A stretch of 64,000 bases of DNA from JBGVSA01 sp047605765 (GTDB taxonomy: Bacteria > Pseudomonadota > Gammaproteobacteria > Burkholderiales > Rhodocyclaceae), in the NCBI GenBank assembly GCA_047605765.1, contig JASGFB010000006.1, positions 1 to 64,000 on the forward strand, in the 5' to 3' direction. Positions 40,667-48,131 of the stretch are shown one piece after another (the first letter of the stretch is position 1; every line of letters starts with the position of its first letter). A model generated the notes under the pieces. It did no database searches. It worked only from the letters and a program-made list of their open reading frames with translations, and was not told the origin of the DNA. A program made the position numbers and the translations under genes.

Positions 40667-41964
40667 AGCCCTACATTGAAGCCGTCAAGGCCGGTAGCTT
40701 TGTGCGCCGCATTGGCTACGTGCGCGAACTGACCGGCCTGGCGATTCGCGCCTCAGGTCCGATGGCTGCGGTGGGCGATACGTGTCGCATCACCGCGCGC
40801 GACGGCCGCACGATCCTGACTGAAGTGGTCGGTGTCGGAGTCGGCGAAATCACTTTGATGCCGTTTGGGGCGACCGCAGGGCTTAGCGTAGGGGCTGAGG
40901 TCTGTGCCACAGGTGATCTGGCGGATTTCCCGGTGGGGGACGCGCTGTTGGGTCGCGTCATCGACGGGTTTGGTTCGCCGGTGGACGGCTTGCCGCCGAT
41001 AGCCTGCGAAGAGCGGCGCCCATTGCGCGGACAGGGCATCAATCCGATGAAGCGTCCGCGCATCCACAGCGTGCAGGAAACCGGTGTGCGTGCCATCGAT
41101 ACCTTGCTCACGCTCGGACAGGGTCAGCGCATCGGTATCTTCGCTGGCAGCGGCGTGGGCAAGAGTACGTTGCTGGGAATGATCGCGCGGCACGTAGTGG
41201 CGGACGTGAATGTCATTGCGCTGATCGGCGAGCGTGGACGCGAAGTACGCGAGTTCGTCGAGAAGCATCTTGGCGACGAAGGTCTGGCACGGTCTGTCGT
41301 GGTCGTGGCTACCGCCGACCAGCCTGCCCTTGCCCGTATTCGTGCGGCGTATGCAGCCATCACCATTGCTGAGCACTTTCGTTCGCAAGGGCGGCAGGTG
41401 ATGCTGACAATGGACTCCGTGACGCGTCTTGCGATGGCGCGGCGGGAAGTGGGTCTCGCGGCGGGTGAGCCGCCTACCGCACGTGGCTATACCCCAAGCG
41501 TGTTCGCCGAGATACCTGAACTGTGCGAGCGGTGCGGACTCACTGATGACGGCGGCATTACGGCGCTGTTGACCGTGCTTGTCGAAGGGGACGATCTGAA
41601 TGAGCCGATCGCAGACTGCCTGCGAGCGACGCTTGATGGACACATCGTGCTGTCGCGCGACATCGCCCACCGCGGACAATTCCCCGCGATCGACATTCTC
41701 AAGAGTAGTAGCCGCCTCATGGCCGACGTGGCGTCCCCCGAAGAGAGGGCGCTTGCCACCCGGACCGTAAGGGCTATCGCTGCGCTGGATAAGAACCGCC
41801 AATTGGTCGACATCGGCGCTTACGTGGCAGGGACCAACAAGGACCTGGACCGGGCGCTTTCAATAGAGGAGGCGCTTGGTGGCTTCCTGGCACAGTCGGC
41901 GGGCGGCGCCCCTCGACGCGCCGCGCTTGAGCAGCTCGCGCGTCTGCATGGGGGGGGCAAGTGA
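40663..41964 (+). CDS. fliI: Flagellar-type export ATPase FliI
   Basis: 433 residues from a GTG overlapping the fliH stop. Walker A AGSGVGKST at 161-169, followed by ALIGERGREVREFVEKHLG, VMLTMDSVTRLAMARREVGLAAGEPPTARGYTPSVFAEIPELCERCG (Walker B and the family signature) and LNEPIADCLRATLDGHIVLSRDIAHRGQFPAIDILKSSSRLM. The hexameric ATPase unloads and unfolds substrates with FliH and FliJ. All catalytic elements are intact, so the export machinery should be energised. Confidence 0.96.
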   Translation: MKPYIEAVKAGSFVRRIGYVRELTGLAIRASGPMAAVGDTCRITARDGRTILTEVVGVGVGEITLMPFGATAGLSVGAEVCATGDLADFPVGDALLGRVIDGFGSPVDGLPPIACEERRPLRGQGINPMKRPRIHSVQETGVRAIDTLLTLGQGQRIGIFAGSGVGKSTLLGMIARHVVADVNVIALIGERGREVREFVEKHLGDEGLARSVVVVATADQPALARIRAAYAAITIAEHFRSQGRQVMLTMDSVTRLAMARREVGLAAGEPPTARGYTPSVFAEIPELCERCGLTDDGGITALLTVLVEGDDLNEPIADCLRATLDGHIVLSRDIAHRGQFPAIDILKSSSRLMADVASPEERALATRTVRAIAALDKNRQLVDIGAYVAGTNKDLDRALSIEEALGGFLAQSAGGAPRRAALEQLARLHGGGK

Positions 41965-42434
41965 ATATCGACATGCGACGTTTCTCGTATCGGCTCAACG
42001 CTGTGCACACCAAAGCAGAGTGGTCTCTGGACGCGGAGCGCGTTCGATTGGCGGCGGCGCGCTTGGCGCTAGAAGAGTGCGATCAGGACATCGCCAGTGC
42101 CAAGGAAGAACGAGATGGCACCATCGCGGCGATGCAAGCGATGCAACGCACACATATCGATCCGCATGGTCACGGTGCGGCGCTGGGCTTCTTGCTCTCA
42201 CTCGACATCCGCATCGAACAGTTGCGGCAGACGCGCGCGCAGCGTCAGCGGGACCTGGAGCATCTGCAGGCCTCATGTACAGCACTGCAGAGCAGGGTGG
42301 AGCAGCTTGACGCTTACCGGCGCGATCAAAAAGGGGCCTTCATGATGGCCGAACAAGCTCGGGCACAAGTCGCGAGTGATGCGGACTGGTTGCAACGTGC
42401 CGGTTGGCTGCGTCTTGTCGGGGACGAGCCATGA
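41961..42434 (+). CDS. fliJ: FliJ-like coiled-coil stalk protein
   Basis: 157 residues from a GTG overlapping the fliI stop. The protein is almost entirely helical and charged (RFSYRLNAVHTKAEWSLDAERVRLAAARLALEECDQDIASAKEERD, QLRQTRAQRQRDLEHLQASCTALQSRVEQLDAYRRDQK), the profile of FliJ/SctO. It fits into the FliI hexamer and links it to FlhA. The identification is by position and coiled-coil character, as this family diverges quickly. The next gene starts in its stop codon. Confidence 0.82.
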   Translation: MNIDMRRFSYRLNAVHTKAEWSLDAERVRLAAARLALEECDQDIASAKEERDGTIAAMQAMQRTHIDPHGHGAALGFLLSLDIRIEQLRQTRAQRQRDLEHLQASCTALQSRVEQLDAYRRDQKGAFMMAEQARAQVASDADWLQRAGWLRLVGDEP

Positions 42435-43351
42435 GCCGTATCGACGAACTCTTGGCCGCCCGCATAGCCGTCGCAGGGAAGACCTCCGTCGAGCCTGCAG
42501 CGCCGGACTCAAATCGCCAATCGGCATGGCATCGCGAGATGGAGCGCGCTCAGCGCGATGCATGGCTCGACCATCCGCTGTTGAGTCGATCTGCGTTGTC
42601 GGCTCCTCCGTTGAACGACTCCATCCAGCGAACTGATCCCGTCGCCTCTGCGTCTGGGGGGGCGCTAGCGAATACCGAGGCCGATCGCTCCCTTGCGTCG
42701 CGGACCGAGACCCGTGCCTCGCATTCACCCATCAGCCCTGAACGGGCGAGCAAGCGAACGACGATTGCCCACGCGACCGAACAGATGACCCGGGGACTCC
42801 CGTCGCAGCAGCCTTTCTGTCGGCATGAGGCGAGCTCTATCGAGATTGCCCCGCACTCAACGAGTGCTGTCGAGCCTGTTGTGACAATCGAGATCGTCGA
42901 GACCGTCTCCACGGCTGCCTCAAGTGCCGCAGTTGGCGCGTTGGACACGCAAGCTGCGACAGCCGCAGTTCTCACGAAGAGACCGCAGGAAGATGCACGT
43001 TTTCTTTTCACTGCAGCCCGGACAGCAAGGGAGGCTCGCGTCGAAAAGGCTGTGACCGAAGAGGTCACCAGATACGCAGAGCGTTTGAGTTCCACAGTTT
43101 CTATTCCTCAGGAGCCGGTACGTGTGACGGCTCAATGGACAGGGGACTCTGTCGCCTTGTGGCTGGGCGTGGCGCAGCCTCAAGCGCACGACCTCGCAGG
43201 TCTGATTCGTCGCTTGCGTGCATTAGTGAACGATCAAGGTGTCCAGCTGGTATCTGTCGTGTGCAATGGCAAACCGTGGGATGGCGGAGCATTGAATGAA
43301 CAGAGTCAGGCAGATGTCATGTCTGGTGAGAACACAACTTCGTTGGATTAG
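42431..43351 (+). CDS. FliK-like needle/hook-length control protein, divergent
   Basis: 306 residues. The N-terminal 220 residues are low-complexity, rich in Ser, Ala, Thr and Glu, as in molecular rulers. The last 80 residues form a compact region (VRVTAQWTGDSVALWLGVAQPQAHDLAGLIRRLRALVNDQGVQLVSVVCNGKPWDGG) in the place of the switch-triggering domain of FliK/SctP. Position between fliJ and flgD is that of fliK. Sequence similarity itself is faint; it could be closer to the T3SS SctP/HrpP type. The ATG overlaps the fliJ stop. Confidence 0.7.
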   Translation: MSRIDELLAARIAVAGKTSVEPAAPDSNRQSAWHREMERAQRDAWLDHPLLSRSALSAPPLNDSIQRTDPVASASGGALANTEADRSLASRTETRASHSPISPERASKRTTIAHATEQMTRGLPSQQPFCRHEASSIEIAPHSTSAVEPVVTIEIVETVSTAASSAAVGALDTQAATAAVLTKRPQEDARFLFTAARTAREARVEKAVTEEVTRYAERLSSTVSIPQEPVRVTAQWTGDSVALWLGVAQPQAHDLAGLIRRLRALVNDQGVQLVSVVCNGKPWDGGALNEQSQADVMSGENTTSLD

Positions 43352-43372
43352 AAAAAAGAGAGGGGACAGAAC

Positions 43373-43768
43373 ATGGCAACCAGTGCCGTCGGCAGTACGA
43401 CAGATCTTGGCGCAAAAGGACTTGGTGTTGAAGATTTCCTGAAAATCCTGCTGACGCAGCTCACTTATCAGGATCCCCTCAAGCCCATGGACAACCAGGA
43501 GTTCATGGCGCAGATGGCCCAGTTCACGACGCTGGAGCAGACCCAGCAATTGAACGACAAGCTCGACCAGGTCTTGACCTCTCAAGCCTTGTCTCAGTCG
43601 ATTGGGCTTCTAGGGCGCACCGTAGACGCACAGGGGAACGCGGGTGTGACCACCGGGACCGTTAGCGCTATTGCGATGGGTGACACCGGGCCTTCGCTGA
43701 CGATCAAGCTATCGGATGGAACCGTGCTATCGAGCATTTCGCTCAGCCAAATTTCCAACATTCGCTAA
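43373..43768 (+). CDS. flgD: Hook cap protein FlgD, short form
   Basis: 131 residues, ribosome site GAGAGGGGA. The N-terminal hook-cap motif is strongly conserved (LGVEDFLKILLTQLTYQDPLKPMDNQEFMAQMAQFTTLEQTQQLNDKLDQ), followed by SIGLLGRTVDAQG. The protein ends about 90 residues before typical FlgD (220-230), and so lacks the FlgD Ig-like/Tudor C-terminal domain. FlgD caps the growing hook and is itself an export substrate. Its presence with FlgE shows that the structure should extend outside the cell. Confidence 0.92.
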   Translation: MATSAVGSTTDLGAKGLGVEDFLKILLTQLTYQDPLKPMDNQEFMAQMAQFTTLEQTQQLNDKLDQVLTSQALSQSIGLLGRTVDAQGNAGVTTGTVSAIAMGDTGPSLTIKLSDGTVLSSISLSQISNIR

Positions 43769-43779
43769 AGGAGCCAACC

Positions 43780-44967
43780 ATGCTGGACTCTATCTACGTA
43801 GGCATGACTGGATTGGTTGGTTTCTCGAAGGGGCTGAAAGTCATCGCCAATGACACGGCCAACATGAACACACCAGGTTTCAAGAGCTCACAGCTCCAGT
43901 TCGGCGACCTCTTTTTTGGCGGCTCCGGCCAAAACGGCCTGGCACAGGACAGCTCTAACAATATTGGGTACGGGCTCAATACCTATTCGACGACCCTGAA
44001 TTTCTCTCAGGGCGAGCTTCGTCAGACTGGCAATGACCTCGATCTGGCAATTGATGGCACGGGGATGTTCATCGTGAAGACGGAGGATGGGCGTCAGCTC
44101 TACTCCCGCGCCGGACAGTTCAAGCTCAACGACGACGGCGTACTGGTCGACAAAACCGATGGCAGCAAAGTAATGGGCATCGATGCCAATGGTGCGATGG
44201 GAGAAATCTCCATTGCTGGCATGCGTTCTTCACCCGGTCACGCAAGCGAGACCGTCAAGTTCATCGGCAACCTGTCGAGCACTGTCACGGATACGACGAT
44301 CTCCAACATCATCGTCTACGACAACGTTGGCGCCCAGCACACCCTGAGCCTCGTGCTCAAGAACACCGGGGCGACGAAGTCGGGCAGTTGGAGCGCCACG
44401 CTCAAGGACGGTGATACGGAAATCGGTACTGGCGAAATCGTGTTCGCCGACGGTAAGCCGCAGGCCGATGCGGCTACGTTGAGCTTCACCTATACGCCCA
44501 CCGACGGAACGCCCGTGGAGCTCAAGTTCGACTTCTCCACCGACGTTACCTCGTACGCAGCCGGCAACCAATCAACGTTGGCGTTCAACTCGCAGGACGG
44601 CTATGGGGCGGGGCAATTGACGACCGTGGCCTTCGATGGCAACGGCAATCTCAAACTCACCTACTCCAATGGCCAGACGCAGAGCGGGTCTCGTCTGGCG
44701 CTGGCCTCGTTCGATTCGGCTGATTCCGTCCAGCAGGTTGGCAACAACAAGTTTGCCCAGGTCAGCACCAAAGGCTGGCACTTCGGCCTGGCGGGCGACA
44801 ACGGTTTTGGCACGATCCAGGGCGGACGTGTCGAAATTTCCAACGTAGACCTGTCGCAGGAGTTCAGCGATCTGGTGGTCATGCAGCGCGGATACCAGGC
44901 TTCATCACAGGTGGTATCGACCGCCAACGAAATGCTGCAGGAACTCTTCAACATGAAGGGCAAGTAA
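43780..44967 (+). CDS. flgE: Hook protein FlgE
   Basis: 395 residues, ribosome site AAGGAG. MLDSIYVGMTGLVGFSKGLKVIANDTANMNTPGFKSSQLQFGDLFF and the C-terminal GRVEISNVDLSQEFSDLVVMQRGYQASSQVVSTANEMLQELFNMKGK are full FlgE motifs, with DLAIDGTGMFIVKTEDGRQLYSRAGQFKLNDDGVL in the D1 domain. FlgE polymerises to the extracellular hook. It is the most distal structural protein that the cluster encodes: no FlgK, FlgL, FliC or FliD follows. FlgE would thus form the outermost tube of the apparatus if no genes elsewhere add to it. Confidence 0.96.
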   Translation: MLDSIYVGMTGLVGFSKGLKVIANDTANMNTPGFKSSQLQFGDLFFGGSGQNGLAQDSSNNIGYGLNTYSTTLNFSQGELRQTGNDLDLAIDGTGMFIVKTEDGRQLYSRAGQFKLNDDGVLVDKTDGSKVMGIDANGAMGEISIAGMRSSPGHASETVKFIGNLSSTVTDTTISNIIVYDNVGAQHTLSLVLKNTGATKSGSWSATLKDGDTEIGTGEIVFADGKPQADAATLSFTYTPTDGTPVELKFDFSTDVTSYAAGNQSTLAFNSQDGYGAGQLTTVAFDGNGNLKLTYSNGQTQSGSRLALASFDSADSVQQVGNNKFAQVSTKGWHFGLAGDNGFGTIQGGRVEISNVDLSQEFSDLVVMQRGYQASSQVVSTANEMLQELFNMKGK

Positions 44968-44968
44968 A

Positions 44969-45763
44969 GTGCATACGCGTCCCTTGCGCGGGCTGTCTTC
45001 GCCGCAGAAGAAAGCACTGCAGGAAAAGTTCTCGGCTGCGATGCAGGCGTGGTCGCATGACTGGTTAGGGGTCTCTGGCAAGGTCTCTGTCGGGCTCTGC
45101 GCGCAACCGGATCTTGTCGTGCTTGAGTCGTGGACCACAGAGAGCGAGCACTGGCAATGGTTCGCCCTGGAGGAGGGTGATCTGTGCTCAATCTGGCTGG
45201 CCGCCCCTCTCGACGCTGAGCATCGTTTTGCGGTTGCGTGCGGACTGAAGGCGACTCACCCACTTGCGGGCGACGCTGCTATCGGTGATGTGCTCGCGAC
45301 GTCCTGCTGGGCCGATCTGAAGAACCAGCTTGCCTTGGCGGCGGGCAGTCAGCCGCATCCTGCTCTGGCGCAGAACCCTCTTTCGCAGGTTGCCGCTCCG
45401 TTTTCTGGCGCTGCGATGCTGCGCGTGACTTGCGAGGGTTTCACAGTCGTGCTCGTCCTTGATGGTGAAAAGGTGGCGGCGTTGGTGCCTGCTGGCGTGG
45501 CACCCGAATTCGCTCCGACGGAACTGCATCATGTGCCGGAAGCGGTCGATGCACTGGCTGTGTCGGTCGAATGCGAACTGCGTCCGATGAGCGTGCCGCT
45601 TGGCACTCTGGCCTCGCTGGCTGTTGGCGACGTGCTCGTCTGCGAGCACGGCTTGCATGAACCCCTCTACGTCAGGACTCGCGGCGGCGACCCGTTGTGC
45701 CGGGCCTACCTCGGCAAGCACGCCGACACGCTGGCGCTAGCAGTCGTCCCTGAAACTAACTGA
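44969..45763 (+). CDS. FliM/SctQ-like C-ring protein without CheY-binding N-terminus
   Basis: 264 residues from a GTG two bases after the flgE stop. The C-terminal ~75 residues (VDALAVSVECELRPMSVPLGTLASLAVGDVLVCEHGLHEPLYVRTRGGDPLCRAYLGKHADTLALAVV) form a SpoA domain, as in FliM, FliN and SctQ. The N-terminal two thirds is divergent and does not have the FliM start motif that binds phospho-CheY, nor a clear CheC-like middle domain with GGxG. In length and plan it is closer to SctQ/HrcQ of injectisomes than to FliM (about 330). It precedes fliN, the usual fliM place. I infer a sorting-platform or C-ring role without switching. Confidence 0.8.
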   Translation: MHTRPLRGLSSPQKKALQEKFSAAMQAWSHDWLGVSGKVSVGLCAQPDLVVLESWTTESEHWQWFALEEGDLCSIWLAAPLDAEHRFAVACGLKATHPLAGDAAIGDVLATSCWADLKNQLALAAGSQPHPALAQNPLSQVAAPFSGAAMLRVTCEGFTVVLVLDGEKVAALVPAGVAPEFAPTELHHVPEAVDALAVSVECELRPMSVPLGTLASLAVGDVLVCEHGLHEPLYVRTRGGDPLCRAYLGKHADTLALAVVPETN

Positions 45764-45777
45764 ATGACACACTGAAC

Positions 45778-46131
45778 ATGAACGATATCCGTGAACGTAT
45801 TCCTGCTGCCGATGGCAGCGAAAGCGCGGTGCATCCCATCGCGTACGAAGAAATCGAACCCCGCGCGCAGCAATCTGCGCCAATCGTCACATCCATGAAC
45901 CCGCTCCATCGCCTCAAGGCTCAGGTCACGGTCAGGATCGGCGGTGCCGAGATGACCGTTGGCGAACTGATGGCGCTGCAAGAGCAGCAACTGCTCGTTC
46001 TCGATCGCCACCTCAACGCTCCCGTCGACGTCACGGTCGAGGGTAGTGTTATTGCTCAAGGCGAGCTGGTTGCGGTGGACGACCGGTTCGCCGTCAAAGT
46101 CACTCGTCTTCCGGCGCCGCTGAAGGGCTAA
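45778..46131 (+). CDS. fliN: FliN-like C-ring protein
   Basis: 117 residues. The SpoA domain fills the C-terminal 70 residues: LKAQVTVRIGGAEMTVGELMALQEQQLLVLDRHLNAPVDVTVEGSVIAQGELVAVDDRFAVKVTRL. FliN tetramers form the base of the C-ring and bind FliH. The stop overlaps the fliO start (TAATG). Confidence 0.92.
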   Translation: MNDIRERIPAADGSESAVHPIAYEEIEPRAQQSAPIVTSMNPLHRLKAQVTVRIGGAEMTVGELMALQEQQLLVLDRHLNAPVDVTVEGSVIAQGELVAVDDRFAVKVTRLPAPLKG

Positions 46132-46547
46132 TGTCGATGCGGTTGTTGAAGCTGTGCATGGCACTGTGCTTGCCTCTGCGTGCGATGGCTGCCGGGGAGT
46201 CCACTCCGCTCGGAGGGTTGCCCTTGCTGCGCGGCGAAGATGCGATCTCGTTTCCATGGGGAAATGTCACCTTCGCGTTGGTGGTGGCTGCCATCGTCGC
46301 GGTGATCTGGGCGCGTCGGTATCGGTCGGGCTACGCACCAGTCGCTTGGTGGCCGTTGGTCAAGACTGAGGCACACCGCGCCTCCGACCTGCAAGTCATC
46401 TCATCGGCCCGGCTCGACAAGAGCTGCGTCTTGCATGATGTGCGCTGGCAGGGACGGCGTCTCCTTGTCGCCAGTTCGGACTCCGGCGTCGCCACTGTGG
46501 CCGAAAGTCTCGAAAAAACCCCAGGAGCGAGTGAGGTTCAGACATGA
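46131..46547 (+). CDS. fliO: FliO-like export assembly protein
   Basis: 138 residues with an N-terminal signal-like segment, one membrane span (FALVVAAIVAVIWARRY) and a small cytoplasmic domain (LQVISSARLDKSCVLHDVRWQGRRLLVASSDSGVATVAESLE) that fits FliO. FliO helps assemble FliP. Injectisomes lack it, so its presence argues for flagellar ancestry. The fliP ATG overlaps its stop. Confidence 0.85.
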   Translation: MSMRLLKLCMALCLPLRAMAAGESTPLGGLPLLRGEDAISFPWGNVTFALVVAAIVAVIWARRYRSGYAPVAWWPLVKTEAHRASDLQVISSARLDKSCVLHDVRWQGRRLLVASSDSGVATVAESLEKTPGASEVQT

Positions 46548-47332
46548 CGCGTCTTCAGCGTTTCGTCTGTCATGTGCTTCTGGCGATGTCGTTGTGCCTC
46601 GGCGTGAGCCCTTCTTGGGCTGCTGAAGGGGCTGCGCCGTCGCAGGCCACGTCCCGCCCGATCCAGTTCAGCCTTTCGTCTCGCAAAGACAGCAGGCCGC
46701 AGGAGGAGCCCGCTGTAGCGTTGCGGGTCGTGATCGTGCTGACCCTGCTGGCCATCGTGCCCGCACTCCTGGTATGCACGACGGCATTCCTGCGCATCAT
46801 CATCGTTCTGTCCATGCTGAGGCACGCACTTGGCATGCAGGAAACGCCCCCCAATACGGTGGTGATCGGCCTGGCATTGTTCCTGACGCTATTCACTATG
46901 GCGCCAGTGCTTGAGCGCGCGACGCAGGACTCGCTCCGCCCGTTCATGGATGGCCGCATCTCGATGGAGCAGGCTTACGACAAGGGCGTGTCGCCCTTGC
47001 GCGAATTCATGGTGCGCCAGACGCGTGAGCAAGACTTGGCCCTGATGGTCGAGCTATCCAAAGCGCCTCAGCCCGAGAGTATTGACGATGTGGGAATGAT
47101 CCAACTCGTACCGGCGTTCATGCTGTCAGAGCTGCGCACGGCCTTCCAGATCGGCTTCGTTGTGTTCCTGCCGTTTCTGCTCATTGATCTGGTGGTCTCC
47201 AGCATCCTTATGGCAATGGGGATGATGATGATGCCCCCGGCAACGATCTCGCTGCCACTCAAGATCCTGATGTTCATCCTGGTCGACGGGTGGAGTCTCA
47301 TCCTCCGTGGTCTGGTGGGTTCGTTTCACTGA
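46544..47332 (+). CDS. fliP: Flagellar-type export gate protein FliP
   Basis: 262 residues with a cleavable signal peptide (MSLCLGVSPSWAAEG), a feature of flagellar FliP. The core RVVIVLTLLAIVPALLVCTTAFLRIIIVLSMLRHALGMQETPPNTVVIGLALFLTLF and the C-terminal LVPAFMLSELRTAFQIGFVVFLPFLLIDLVVSSILMAMGMMMMPPATISLPLKILMFILVDGW are canonical. FliP makes most of the export pore. Its normal downstream partners fliQ and fliR are 18 kb away at the start of the cluster. Confidence 0.96.
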   Translation: MTRLQRFVCHVLLAMSLCLGVSPSWAAEGAAPSQATSRPIQFSLSSRKDSRPQEEPAVALRVVIVLTLLAIVPALLVCTTAFLRIIIVLSMLRHALGMQETPPNTVVIGLALFLTLFTMAPVLERATQDSLRPFMDGRISMEQAYDKGVSPLREFMVRQTREQDLALMVELSKAPQPESIDDVGMIQLVPAFMLSELRTAFQIGFVVFLPFLLIDLVVSSILMAMGMMMMPPATISLPLKILMFILVDGWSLILRGLVGSFH

Positions 47333-47350
47333 CCGGGACGGGAACGCAGC

Positions 47351-48109
47351 ATGTCATCCAGGCGCGTCGTCGATGTACGTCTCGATCCCGAATACGAAGC
47401 AAGCCTCTGGCACGACTTCGCCCGGGGGGGTGAGTCTGCCCGCGCAGCGTTGATCGACGCGTATTTGCCGTTTGCACGCATTCTGTGTGCCAAGCTGTAT
47501 GGCGCGCGCACACATGACGAGTTCGAGTTCGACGACTACTTTCAGTACGCAAGCATCGGCTTGCTCGAGGCGATCGAGCGTTTCGATCCCGCCCGCGGTG
47601 CTCTGTTCCGTACCTATGCCGCACACCGTATTCAGGGCGCCATCCTTAATGGACTCGAACGTCTGAGTGAACGTCAGCAGCAGGTCGCCGCTCGGCGCGC
47701 GCTATTGGCCGAACGTATGGAACACGCACGCGACGAACTGGCCGAGGTCAAGGACGGGCACGACGCACTGCGCTCGTTGGCAGAAATCGGTATCGGGCTG
47801 GCGTTAGGGTTCATGCTCGAAGGCTCGTCGATGTACGATGCGGGCGATGCTGGGCAGGGTGTGTTTGAACACGGTTACTCGCGCCTCGAAATGCGCCAGA
47901 TGCGCGAACGTACTGCCGGGCTCGTCAAGCAACTGCCCTCGAGGGAGTGCGAGCTGATCACCCTGCATTATCTGCAGGGCGTGCCCTTCGAAGAAATTGC
48001 GCGCCAATGGGCTCTCAGCAAGGGGCGAGTATCCCAATTGCATCACCAGGCGCTTGGTCGCCTGCGCAAACTGGTCAATGCCGACCGACTTTGCGACCTC
48101 AACTTTTAG
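47351..48109 (+). CDS. fliA: FliA-family (sigma-28-like) sigma factor
   Basis: 252 residues. Region 2 is visible as AALIDAYLPFARILCAKLYGARTHDEFEFDDYFQYASIGLLEAIERFDPARGALFRTYAAHRIQGAILNGLERL. Region 4 is ERTAGLVKQLPSRECELITLHYLQGVPFEEIARQWALSKGRVSQLHHQALGRLRKLV. The region between them (about 110-175) includes an unusual hydrophobic stretch, IGIGLALGFMLEGSSM. It lies directly behind fliP. No anti-sigma factor FlgM is encoded in the window, so control by secretion of FlgM, as in flagella, is not evident. It may drive the cluster itself or the chaperone and RHS genes; I could not recognise sigma-28 promoters with confidence. Confidence 0.88.
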   Translation: MSSRRVVDVRLDPEYEASLWHDFARGGESARAALIDAYLPFARILCAKLYGARTHDEFEFDDYFQYASIGLLEAIERFDPARGALFRTYAAHRIQGAILNGLERLSERQQQVAARRALLAERMEHARDELAEVKDGHDALRSLAEIGIGLALGFMLEGSSMYDAGDAGQGVFEHGYSRLEMRQMRERTAGLVKQLPSRECELITLHYLQGVPFEEIARQWALSKGRVSQLHHQALGRLRKLVNADRLCDLNF

Positions 48110-48131
48110 AACCTCTCCGCAGGTATTCGAT

